From Emiliania huxleyi CCMP1516 (taxonomy: Eukaryota; Haptophyta; Isochrysidales; Noelaerhabdaceae): a stretch of DNA of 35,055 bases. Where the stretch lies: positions 566,061 to 601,115 of the forward strand of contig NW_005197576.1 of NCBI RefSeq assembly GCF_000372725.1. Direction: 5' to 3'. Of this stretch, positions 16,653-26,315 are shown piece by piece. Below the pieces are notes generated by a model. That model was given only the letters and a program-made list of their open reading frames with translations, had not been told where the DNA came from and did not search any database. A program made the position numbers and the translations under genes. Within the stretch, counting starts at the first letter, position 1. Every line of letters starts with the position of its first letter.

Positions 16653-19422
16653 ATGGCAACTGTCTGCACTCCGCGTGCTGCCCGCACCGCCTCCGCCGCC
16701 GCCCTCACCTCTGTGCTCATGCAACCGGCCGCCGCAAAAAAGCTGGCGGAGCTGCAAGAGCTCACACGCCGTCAGGCCGAGCTCGTCGCGGCCATCCTCC
16801 AAGACTGCGATGGCGGAGGCGGGAGAGCAGAGCCGGACGAGGTGCGCCAGAGCCTCGACAGCGCACTGAGCGAGGAGCAAAAGCCCGTGGATGACGGGCA
16901 GGGCGGGTGCACCGCCGCTCCTGCTGCTGTGGCGGAGGCGGAGGAGGCGGAGGGGGAGTCGAACCTGCACCAAGTGCTGCGGAGGTGCTCTTCTCGTGCA
17001 GCTGTCTCAGCTGTCGCCGCCGCTCCCGAGTCGACGGCTGCGGCGGCAACCCGCTCGAAGGCGCCTCCTCCTCGGTCGCCTCGCACGCCGCCGCCGCGGG
17101 CAGCCTCGCGCGCCTTCTCGATTGCCTCGTGCGCGTGCTGCCTGCTGGCCGCGCCGTGGACAGTGTGGTCGCTCACGCTGGGGCAGCGCAGGGCCGAGGT
17201 CCTCGTCCCGCACTCGACGCCGCACGAGCTGTGGCGGCTGCTCGTCATGCTGGGCGTCGCCTTCGTGGCGGTGGTCGTGCCGCTCGAGATCGCCTTCGAC
17301 GACCACTTCCACCCAAAGCTGCCGTGGGCGGTCGCCAACGTCGGCTTCGACGTGCTCTTCCTCGTCGAGGTGTACATCGCCATGCGCACGGGCTACTACC
17401 TCGACGGGATGGTCGTGCTCGAGCCCGCCGCCGTCCGCTCGCACTACCTGCACACGCGCTTCGCGCTCGACCTCTTCGTCGCCGCCCCCTTCGCCTGGTT
17501 CGTCGGAGGCGACACTTTCGACGGAGACAGCGACTACCACTCGGGCACGCCGGCGATCGTCCGCGTGCTGCGGCTGCTGCGGCTGGGCCGTGTGGTGCCG
17601 AAGCTGATCCGCAACGACCTCGCCAAGATCCGCCCCTCCACCTCGTGGCTCCACTCCCACGTCTCCCTCCCGCTCGAGCGGCGCTTCGGCCACGCGGCCG
17701 GCCGGGTCGCGCAGCTGTCGGCGCTGCTGCTGATTGCGTGCCACTGGAGCGGCTGCCTGTGGTGGCTGGTCGGCACGACGGGGTGCAATATCTACGACGA
17801 CGACCCCGCCGCGTGCGATGACGGGTGGGGTCCGAGCTCCGAGCTGCAGGCCGCGGGACTGCGGGACAAGTACGCGGTCGCCTTCCTGTGGGGCGCCTCC
17901 CTCATGACCTGCCTCGTCCCCTTCGACGTCGAGCCGACCACCACCGGCCAGGTCGAGGCACAGCCGAGAGGTGGCCGAGAGGCGGCCGAGAGGCACAGCC
18001 GAGAGGCGGCCGAGAGGCACAGCCGAGAGGCACAGCCGAGAGGTGGCCGAGAGGCAGCTGAGAGGCACAGCCGAGAGGTGGCCGAGAGGCGGCCGAGAGG
18101 CACAGCCGAGAGGTTGGCCGAGGGTCGAGTAGTTCAGCTGTGCGCCGACGGCCCTCTCTCCCCCCCCCTCTCTCTCTCCGGCACAGGTCGCCCTCACCGT
18201 CGGAGGACTCTTCGTCGGCCTCTTCATCAACATTGTCACCATCGCCGCGGCGACCGCAGCCCTGCAGACGCTCGACGCCAAGCGCGGCCACGTCCTCAAG
18301 CGGCTCGAGCTCATCCAGAGCTTCCTCGCGCGCAGCGACGTGCCCGAGGGTCTGCAGCGGCAGGTGCTCGACTTCTTCACCTACCGGCTCTCCTCGTCGC
18401 AGCAGGCCATGCACGAGATCGGCTCCGACCTGGCCGGGCTCCCGCGCGAGCTCTCGCTGCGCCTGACGATGGCGCTCTACGGCGACCTCCTCCAGCACTG
18501 CCCCTTCTTCCGCCCGCTCTCCTCGTCGGCGGTGGTGGCGCTCGTGCAGCAGCTGCAGCCGATGGTCTGCATGCCCGGCCAGCTGCTCGTGGAGGTCCTC
18601 GGCCGGCGGGTGCGGGCGCGAGACCGCCCGAGCTTGCCCGAGATCACCCGAGATCGGCCGCGCGTGTAGGAGGGGCGGCCCGTCGACACGCTCTACCTCG
18701 TGCGGCGCGGCACGGTGCGCGTGTGGGTCAAGTGGGGCTTGCCCGAAGAGCGCACCCTCCTCGCCACCCTCGGCGACAACGACTTTTTCGGAGAGCGGGC
18801 ACTCGAGGGCACCGACGGCCGCACGGCCTCCGCGCCGCCCGTCGCGCAAGCCACCGCCGAGTGCGCGACGTACTGCGACCTGCTCGTGCTGCCGCGCCAC
18901 GTCTGCGAGGAGGTGCTCGCCGCAGAGCGACAGCGGGGTCGAGCGGGCCGCCACAGCCTAGGCCACAGCCAGCCAGCCGCGGTCCGGGCGAGCTGCGGAG
19001 GAGGCGGCTTGCGCCGCTCGTTGTCCACATCGCCACCCGTGTTGCTCGCGCAGCCGCCCCCGGATGCCACGGCGCTCTCGACGGCGCTCTCGGACGAGAG
19101 GTCCGCGCTGGAGAGCCTCGAGGCGCTACGCCGCGGGACCACGAGCCACGGCGCCCAGCCCCGCCCCCAGCGCGACAGCGACCCGTCGGGGCGGAGGTCG
19201 GGGTGGAGTCGCGTCCAGCCCCGCCCCACCGGCGAGCTCGAGCGCGCAATCGTGCAGGCGTCGCGCTCCCCCGCCCGCGCAGAGCACGTCCCCCCCGACG
19301 GTGCGGCGCCGCTCCCGCTCGTCCCCGCGCCGCCGCCGCCGCCGGCTGTCGAGTCACCGACGGCCCCGTCGCACGCCCGGCCGCGCCCGCGCGCGGAGGG
19401 CTACTCGAACCTCTCAGAGTGA
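16653..19422 (+). CDS. Cyclic-nucleotide-gated / EAG-type cation channel, three exons
   Basis: Exons 16653-17951, 18187-18594 and 18670-19422 join in frame with GT-AG introns to 819 residues. The fold is the six-helix voltage-gated-like channel with a C-terminal cyclic-nucleotide-binding domain. S1 to S3 are hydrophobic segments including RLLVMLGVAFVAVVVPLEIAF and VGFDVLFLVEVYIAM. S4 is VRVLRLLRLGRVVPKLIR, S5 VAQLSALLLIACHWSGCLWW, and the pore loop YAVAFLWGASLMTCLVPFDV is followed by S6 VALTVGGLFVGLFINIVTI. The C-linker has KRLELIQSFLARSDVPEGLQ and FTYRLSSSQQ; the nucleotide-binding domain has LYLVRRGTVRVWV and NDFFGERAL. The selectivity filter does not contain GYG. The N terminus is a poorly conserved Ala/Glu-rich cytoplasmic segment and the C terminus is long, Pro/Ser/Arg-rich and probably disordered. 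It probably acts in a membrane as a ligand- or voltage-modulated channel; ion selectivity cannot be predicted. Confidence 0.9.
17952..18186 (+). repeat. GCCGAGAGG minisatellite filling channel intron 1
   Basis: From about 17958 to 18115 this 235-bp intron is a mosaic of 11-base units (gtggccgagag, gcggccgagag) and 13-base units (gcacagccgagag). The core matches the minisatellite in RAD51 intron 6. The remainder is a pyrimidine tract and the acceptor ggcacag. Confidence 0.9.
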
Positions 19423-19773
19423 GGCGCCGGGGGGCGTCGTGGGTCCGTGTGCAAACGAGCTTGCCTCTCGTGTGTCGCCGAGGAGGGGGACAAGTACACA
19501 CCACCACGACGATTTGGGTCTCAACTCTCATGTAGCTCGACGGCTCTTCAAACGGCTCTTTCTGGGTGCACCCACTGGGTGAATCGTCAGACAGTGCTAT
19601 CGCAGTGTCAGCTGGGGCTGGGATGGCTCTCGCGTCTCGGCGCTCCTCCGGGCTTATACGTTATAGCATCACACGGATAAGTGTGGCCATCTTATTCTTA
19701 AGTAGATGCGGCATGCGCCACGCTGCCCGCGGCGTTTCTCACTTTTTTTTCGGAACAGCCCCGCCCCTACGGG
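19423..19773. other. 3' flank of channel gene with dispersed-repeat copy
   Basis: No gene is seen. The segment 19504-19602 is the longer copy of the repeat at 12621-12697. The remainder, up to the start of repeat element R, includes a T run at 19743-19750 but no recognisable feature. Confidence 0.45.
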
Positions 19774-19914
19774 GTGTGGACCGTGAGTTGACCAGGGGTT
19801 GTGCGCCGGGCCCTCCTGCTCGGCTCCAGCGAGTAGACAAGTGTTACCATCAACAGAGGAGAAGGATCTGACCTCAGGGCTGATGTGACCAAGCGCTGGT
19901 AGCGTGGTTTCACC

Positions 19915-19922
19915 TCACACCC
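19915..19922 (+). repeat. Target-site duplication, left (tcacaccc)
   Basis: Eight bases, tcacaccc, directly before the nested element and repeated directly after it at 21751-21758. The uninterrupted copy of R has this sequence only once (25847-25854, on the minus strand). Confidence 0.85.
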
Positions 19923-21750
19923 GAGTAATGGAAATCTCTGCGCAAGAACAGTAGATCGTTGGGGTAGAGTCAGTAGATTAAGACTGGAGATCCTAGCGGA
20001 TCTCTCACACGGACACGCCCAAGTCTCGCCAGTAGATCCCTCCTGTCCGGTTCCCCATTCAAGACTAAAGAACGAAGATTGAGATTGTGGATTGCAGATC
20101 GCTGAGCAGCAACACGGGCCAAAATGTGGGAGATAGGAGATGGAGAATGCAGATTGTAGATCCTAGCGCCCAGCCATCCGCCCCAGATGTGAGATCGAAG
20201 ATTGAAAATGGAGGTCGTAGATTGCTGCCGGCGGCGACAGTGGCCAAGTAGAAGATTGGAGATTGGAGATGAGAGATGGTCAGTGTGAATGAATCCAAAT
20301 TGCATCTCCTTGAAGGTTTGAGCCCCCCTCCTCCCCCGGGCCCCCGAATCGAGATTGGAGATTGGAGATTGGAGATTGGAGATGGAGATCGGAGATCTGA
20401 CTGAATCCGGCCTAAGATGACGACGTTGGGAGATTGGAGATTGAAGATGGAGATCGGAGATCTGACTGGATCCCCGGCCTAAGATGACGACGCTGTGGAT
20501 TGGAGAGTATTGGAGGTGGGGAGGTCGGAGCCCACCCACCCCCTAGTGGTGTTGATAGATGTTTTATAGATTTTTGTTTTTTCCTGTGGTCTGTGCGCGG
20601 ACGGCCCGGGGAGCCTGCGGCGCCATCTTAATCTGCGCTCCTCTTTATGGCCTGCGGCGCCTGGCTTGAGCTTGGAAGTGTAAACGAGTCCGCCAGGTGG
20701 GTCTGCAAACACGGAGCGCGCTGCGCGCGGGGTCTGCGGCCAACTAGTGTGCCAAGTCGGGCTGCTCTACGCTCATACGGCGCACCAGCGCTGCGCTACG
20801 CCCAGGCTCATGGACCGCTACAAGATAGAGCCCTTTGGCGTTGCCAACAATCTCTCTTCTCCCCNNNNNNNNNNNNNNNNNNNNNNNNNNNNNNNNNNNN
20901 NNNNNNNNNNNNNNNNNNNNNNNNNNNNNNNNNNNNNNNNNNNNNNNNNNNNNNNNNNNNNNNNTGCGTGAACCATGATACCGCCCCCAGTTCGGCGTAG
21001 ACCGCGCGCGCAGCGCGCTCCGTGTTTGCAGACCGCCCTGGCGGACTCGTTTCCACTTCCAAGCTCAAGCCAGGCGCCGCAGGCCATAAAGAGGAGCGCA
21101 GATTAAAATGGCGCCGGAGGCTCCCCGCGGGGCCGTCCGCGCAGAGAACCTTTGTCTAAAAACAAAACAAGAAAATCGATGAGACACCACTAGGGGCTGG
21201 GGGGCTCCGATCTCCATCTCTCCAGTACTCTCCAATCTCCAGCGTCGCTACATCTTAGGCCGGATCCAGTCAGATCTCCGATCTCCATCTTCCATCTCCA
21301 ATCTCCAACGTCGTCATCTTAGGCCGGATTCAGTCAGATCTCCGATCTCCATCTCCAATCTCCAATCTCCAATCTCGATTCGGGGGCCCGGGGGAGGAGG
21401 GGGGCTCAAACCTTCAAGGAGATGCGCTATGGATTCATTCACATAGCAAAAGGATCTCCACACTCTTTTCGCGCCATTTTGCAATCTCCAGTCGGCCCAC
21501 ACGATCTCTAGGCGCCTTTGGCGCGAAGTCAGAATCTCCACCTCTGTCGCAAGATCTCAAGCGACTGCACGCACCAACTCGAGATCTCAGACTCCTCTCG
21601 AGCATCTACTCCGGAGAAGATTTGCCTCCACCAGTTCTTCAATCTACTGCTGCTCTTGGCAGGAGATTTGCCACTTAAGAGATCTCTGAAAGGCATCTAC
21701 GATCTACAGTCCAAGGATCTTCCGATGTAGCGCAGAGATTTCCATGTATG
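19923..21750 (+). mobile_element. Nested 1.83-kb palindromic TIR transposon
   Basis: The element is flanked by an 8-bp duplication (tcacaccc). A 16-base inverted repeat lies five bases inside each end: atggaaatctctgcgc at 19928-19943 and its exact complement at 21730-21745. Long internal arms, 20282-20745 and 20989-21445, are inverted copies of each other and share gggcccccgaatcgagattgg-type blocks and tctgcgctcctctttatggc. Between the ends and the arms, the words agatc, agatt and gagatt recur densely, like subterminal transposase-binding sites. No transposase frame is visible, so it is non-autonomous. The 8-bp duplication fits hAT-type elements, but the TIR alone does not settle the superfamily. 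Confidence 0.85.
20865..20964. other. Assembly gap of 100 N
   Basis: Exactly 100 N lie near the centre of the palindromic element. The round number suggests a placeholder of unknown true length, and the large inverted arms on each side explain why assembly failed here. Confidence 0.95.
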
Positions 21751-21758
21751 TCACACCC
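21751..21758 (+). repeat. Target-site duplication, right (tcacaccc)
   Basis: Second copy of the 8-bp duplication. After it the R sequence resumes with atggtctcacag, exactly as in the uninterrupted copy. Confidence 0.85.
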
Positions 21759-22157
21759 ATGGTCTCACAGTGTGCCAGCAGTCGCCGAGCAGTGTCGCTC
21801 ACACAAGCCGCAGCACTAGTGACTGAGGGCCAGTGAGGGCGAGCCCATCGCTGTCACAGCTGTGGCAGCCGCACAGTAGGCTGTGTCAACTGTGCAGAGC
21901 GTGTGAGCAGCAGAGGAGCTGCTCTCCAGGCTTCAGGCGCAAAGAGGTGCATGCCACCGAAGGCGCTGTCGAGGTTCGCCGAGCGCGGCGCAGGTTGAGG
22001 GACACCGTCACCGACGAGCGCGTTGGACTTTTCACTCCGGACAAAGACGGCGGCACGCACACGAGCTGCGGTCGTGCCGCCGTCATAGCGGCGAGGCGCG
22101 GGACCGTCTGTGGCGAGGTGGGTCGCGTCCCTCGATTTCCGTCAACTCACGGTCCAC

Positions 22158-23304
22158 GCCTGTATGTTTTTTATCCCCTCGGACCCTCTGTCCGATCGAG
22201 CACCCACTTCTTTTGCAGTGTATGTAGCTCTTACGTTTTGCATTCATAAAAAGGGTGGTTGGTTGCTGTGCCTGTGGTCTGACGTATCATCTGTTAGGTT
22301 TAGGTAGAAAGGTGAAGAACAGTCAGGCTCGGACTGGACACCAGCGCGGTATGGGTGGACGCGGGACAGATGATGACGACACGCACGAGCAACACACAGA
22401 CACAAACAGGCTCACAAGACACACAGCCAGCTGGCTGCCACACACCCTGAGTTGGCGTGCACATAACTCCGGGCCACATCCTTCCTGTCGCCCCCCCCAG
22501 CACTCCAACGTGCCAAAGGAACAAAGAAGGGCACAACAACACAACAGACGACAGGAAGTAACATGTGAGACTAGAGCAGGCTTGCTCCGCCTCTAGCAGT
22601 GCAATCTCGCCGCCAGCCGCAAGGCATTCACGAGACCGTGTGTGTGGGGTCATGTGAGGCGTCTATGGATGCCCTCCTCAGAGGCTAGCGACCAGCCGCC
22701 AGCCCTATCTCGCACTCACGGGCAGAGTGACAATTCAATGGGTGAGTGGTTGCGAGCAGAGAGGCGCGTGGGCTGAATCTAGATCGCACGCCATGGCATG
22801 TCTGTGGAGAGAGAGTTTTGTGTGAGAGAGATTTTGTGTTTTGTTTGCTGTGGAAGGGAAGGGGCCGACGGAAATTAACAAAACAACTCTCTCCCTCTCC
22901 GGAAATTAAGGGGAGAAAAAACAACAAAAAGTGGCGCTCGCCACCTCGCTCGCACTCGGTCTTGAATTCTTTTAGTTAGTCGACTTCCCTCCCCCCTGCG
23001 CACGGGCCCTCTAGGCCAAGGCTCGCGAGTAATCCCTCCCCCTTCCCCAGTGCTCCCCAACGCACACGATGATAGGCTCCAGGCCCCAAATGACGTGTGA
23101 GTGTAAGAGGGTCTGTGAACCTCCAGGGCTCGCACCTCAACCTCTCACAGTCTCACAGACCAGCGCACAGCGCCATCCGAGGTATTTTCTTCTCAATAAC
23201 AACGCTGTGAACGGCGCTCGTCGTCGGCGATCGTCGGCTGCTCACTCTGATCCTCACTTCTTGTGAAGTGGCTGCGGCAATAGCAGACAGCGTCGGCGCG
23301 TCTC
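22158..23304. other. Intergenic region with dispersed repeat copy 2
   Basis: No convincing gene is seen in about 1.1 kb. Repeat copy 2 is at 22294-22348. Further on are patches rich in ACA and GAGA words (22370-22440, 22810-22860) and an A-rich stretch near 22900-22930. The promoter and possibly a first exon of the downstream Cys-rich membrane protein may lie toward the right end. Confidence 0.45.
22294..22348 (+). repeat. Dispersed repeat, copy 2
   Basis: 55 bases matching 865-919 in the same orientation (ttaggtttaggta, then gaagaacagtcaggctcgga). The match stops after ccagcgcg on the right and before ttaggt on the left. Confidence 0.8.
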
Positions 23305-25207
23305 ATGATGGTGGATTCACCCTTCTGCTCGACCGGCACAGTTGGGTACTCCACCCGCGCGGAAAATTACGGCAGAGTGACGGCAGTGTGCTGCCACGGC
23401 GCCTGCCCTCGCTGCGCCGATCGCGAGGAGTCGCCCGAGTGCGACGCGAGCGCGATCGCCGACGGCGCGTTGTGCTCCACGGCCAGCGCGACAAGCTGCG
23501 TCCTGCCAGCCTCGGCGGGTGGACTGGCGGCCAACACGTGTGTGGATGCATGGGCGCTCGCCTTCCCCACCGAGGTGCACCGCTGGCAGGGTCGGTCCTG
23601 CCACTTTAAGCGGAAGTGGCGGCAGTGCTCCGAGTTTTGGGCTGGCTGCCGCTGCTCCTGCGGCAACTGCAGCGCGAGCGGTGGGCACCAGCCACAGTCT
23701 TGCGCGCCGCACGCCGCCATCACCACCGCCGCCGCCATCGCCACGGACGGCGCGAGCAACCTCAAGGCGCTCGCAGGCCCGCCCCCCTCGTCCTCCTCGT
23801 CCTCCTCGCCGCTGTCCGGCGCAGCCACGGCGCTCGCCATCGCCGCCGAGGCGGGCGGTGCCTCGCCGGCCACGGTGGCAGTGCTGCTGACCGGCGGCGG
23901 CTCCGTTCTACTCTTCGCTGGCGTCGCCCTCTGCTGCTTTCTCAGCGGAGGCAAGGGCGGAGGCAAGGGCGGCGGCGGCGCCTCAAGCCGCAGACAGCGC
24001 AGGCCTCGGTCCGGCGCCGCCTCGCCGCTCAGCGACGAGGACGAGTTCGGCTCGTTCCACGGGCCGTCGAGCTCGTGCTGGCTTGAGGACGACGACGGCA
24101 GCGGCGAGCGGCGGGCGGGGTGCGGCGAGCAGCGGAGCCTCCTCCCCGCGCGCAACGCCGCCCGCGGGGCCAGGGCAGACGCCGCCCACGGGGCCAGGGC
24201 AGACGCACGGGGCGGGGCCAGGGCGCGGGTCCTGACGCTGAGCAGCCTGGGGGCCTTCCCTCGCCTGCTGCCGGCTGGAAAGGGCAGGCTGCGCGCGGGC
24301 AAGGGAGGCCTCCCCTCCCCTATCGAGGAGGAGCACGCGCCGCTCTGCGCCTCGGTCACGCCCGCCGAGCAGGCCCTTAGCCCGCACGCTGGCCTAACCC
24401 TAACCCCTGCGCCGGCCCACACCCCAGCCCCTGTCCCCGCCCAGGACGCGCGGCGCGCGCGGTACGACGCGCGAGGCGCTGCGGAGGCGCGATACCTCGG
24501 GAGGCTGCGGACCACATGTCCACGCGACGTAGTGCGCGAGACGCGCTCATCTAGGCGCGCGCTCTCGAGGCTCACATCGGGCCTGCAGACTCGGTCTCGA
24601 TGGTCGGATCGCAGCCAGAGGCGCACGGGCTGCACCACATCGCCTTCAAGGCGGCGGCTGGGCGGCACCGCCCTAGTCATCGCCCCACCCCGCTACCCTC
24701 CCCGAACCTCGCCCTCGCTCGCCCTTCCGCGGCCACGCCCTGCGCGCCGGCGTGCCGCGCCGGCGAGGACTTCATGGGGGACTTGCTCACGGTGCACCGC
24801 ATGTCTGCCGGGGAGGCGTTCGATGACGGCACACACTTTGGCGGGGGCAGCCTGCAGGGCAGCTTGCACGGCAGCGTGCACGGCAGCGCCGCGAGCCTCA
24901 CCCTCTCGTTCGACTCCGACAGCAGCAGCTCGCGCTCTAACGCGCCGCAAGGCGTGTGCGTGCCGCTCTCCGCCATCACGGCGCGTGTGCCGTGCGCGCG
25001 GGGAGGGCCCGTGTCGTGCCCCCACGCACCCGACTCCGCTCACCTCCCCCTCGCATGCCTGCCCCACGCCAGGCGTTCGAGCCGCTGGTCGAGACGTCGG
25101 AGCGAACCGAGGGCTCCTACCGCTCCTCCCTGCCAGCCTCGCCCGCGCGCGCAACCTCGACGCGTGGTCGTACGACCTCTCAAATCGCAGGCGCGGTCAA
25201 CCCATGA
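23305..25207 (+). CDS. Cys-rich single-pass membrane protein, multi-exon (hypothetical)
   Basis: I do not recognise a family. The first large exon opens at ATG 23305, but a splice acceptor at about 23378-23389 is also possible, and a signal peptide, if present, would be in an upstream exon. It encodes about 18 clustered cysteines (for example VCCHGACPRCAD and QCSEFWAGCRCSCGNC), a Ser/Ala linker, one membrane helix TVAVLLTGGGSVLLFAGVAL (about 23872-23931) ending in CCFL, then a basic and acidic cytoplasmic tail. Likely later exons are 24589-24650 (GSQPEAHGLHHIAFK), 24768-24980 (DFMGDLLTVHRMSAGEAF, then LQGSLHGSVHGS) and 25073-25207, ending SQIAGAVNP and TGA. The last two introns would have GC donors and join in frame. 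The donor between 24180 and 24580 is not resolved. The topology suggests an extracellular disulfide-bonded domain and a cytoplasmic tail. Confidence 0.55.
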
Positions 25208-25426
25208 GAGGGCACTCTCAGCATCTCTCTCCCGCGCGCGGTCGGCGGTGCTCCGGCGCGGGCCGACACCGCTGCGTCCCGTGAGCGCGTGCTGTGTGAG
25301 GAGTCACTCAGTGCTTGCCATTTACTGGTAAATGAGTGGTATTTACCACTTATTTGATTCTCCTGGGGAGTGGTATGGTATGAGGGCGTTCGGAGCGGCC
25401 CCCCAAGCCCATAAGTAAGGGTGTGC
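25208..25426. other. Intergenic, no feature assigned
   Basis: A gap of 219 bases between the stop of the Cys-rich protein gene and element R. It includes a short inverted word, tttactggtaaat, at about 25320-25332 and tggtatttaccactt close by. No gene is seen. Confidence 0.35.
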
Positions 25427-26003
25427 GTGTGGACCGTGGGTTGACGGAAATCGAGGGACGCGACCCGCTTCGCCACAGACGGTCCCGCCCGCGCCTCGCC
25501 GCTCTTGCGCTCTATGACGGCCACACGACCGCAGCTCGTGTGCGTGTGGCCGTCTTTATCCGGAATACTACAACGCGCTCGTCGGTGACGGTGTCCCTCA
25601 ACCTGCGCCGCACTCGCCACTCGGCGAACCTCGACAGCGCCTTCGGTGGCATGCACCTCTTTGCGACTGAAGCCTGGAGAGCAGCTCCTCTGCTGCTCAC
25701 ACGCTCTGCACAGATGGCACAGCCTACTGTGCGGCTGCCACAGCTGTGACAGCGATGGGCTCGCCCTCACTGACCCTCAGTCACTTGTGCTGCGGCTTGT
25801 GTGAGCGACACTGCGCTCGGCGACAGCCGGCACACTGTGAGACCATGGGTGTGAGGTGAAACCACGCTACCAGCGCTTGGTCACATCGGCTCCGAGGCCA
25901 GATCCTTCTACTCTGTTAGTGACAAGACTTGTCTACTGGCTGGAGCCGAGCAGGAGGGCCCGGCGCACAACCCCCCTGGTCAACTCACGGACACGGTCCA
26001 CAC
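25427..26003 (-). mobile_element. TIR element R, copy 2, uninterrupted
   Basis: In the opposite orientation to copy 1, this is continuous where copy 1 carries the 1.83-kb insertion, and so supplies the pre-insertion site. Its ends are gtggaccgtgggttgac (25429-25445) and gtcaactcacgg plus a 6-base insertion before ggtccac (25979-26001). On its right it merges into CA repeats, so that boundary is approximate. No target duplication could be identified. Confidence 0.8.
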
Positions 26004-26315
26004 ACCACACACACACACCGCACACACCCCGCGTAGGATCGTGCTTCGTGGCACACTCAGGCATTTCCCGCTCTCCATAACCTTCTAAGAAAAGAAAGCA
26101 AGCTGTGCGCACACACTCCACACCACCCACACCCACACTCACACCCACACGCACACTTTACGCACGCACCACCGCTTCCCCACAGGCACAGCCCTGGCGC
26201 CCCGCCACAAGCGGGCCTCTTCAAGCGCACAACATTGAGGCACAAGTTGGGATCAATCAACAGTGAGATTCTCAATCTCGACACTGTGGATCCTCCACGT
26301 GTGCGCTGCTTGCCG
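26004..26315. repeat. CA-rich simple-sequence region
   Basis: Stretches of cacacaccacacacac (about 26000-26035) and cacacccacactcacaccc (about 26110-26165) dominate, separated by unique sequence. No gene is seen. Part should be the 3' untranslated region of the minus-strand membrane protein that ends at 26316. Confidence 0.7.

Larger units (their letters stand above)
19774..22157 (+). mobile_element. TIR element R, copy 1, split by a nested insertion
   Basis: The outer ends are gtggaccgtgagttgac (19776-19792) and its exact reverse complement gtcaactcacggtccac (22141-22157). The flanking parts 19774-19922 and 21759-22157 align, as the reverse complement, with 25427-26003. The alignment breaks exactly at the inserted element. 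Without the insertion this copy is about 550 bp. It has no credible protein-coding capacity; both copies share a frame beginning MRASPSLSQLWQPHSRLC, which looks incidental. It is probably a non-autonomous DNA transposon. Confidence 0.8.

Noticed and set aside
17007..18954. Long minus-strand frames opposite the channel gene
   Set aside because: They run across exons, the intronic minisatellite and the next exon without domain similarity, and are explained by the plus-strand channel.
20647..21087. Open frames running through the N gap
   Set aside because: They consist of undetermined residues flanked by the palindromic arms of a transposon. The same MACGAW start appears on both strands because the arms are inverted copies.
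24390..24408. Telomere-like cctaaccctaacccc
   Set aside because: Only about two units, inside pyrimidine-rich DNA of a probable intron. Too short to mark a telomere or an interstitial telomeric array.
21833..25770. Frames beginning MRASPSLSQLWQPHSRLC on opposite strands
   Set aside because: They are the two inverted copies of repeat R. The similarity reflects DNA repetition; frame and stops differ downstream, so no gene is supported.
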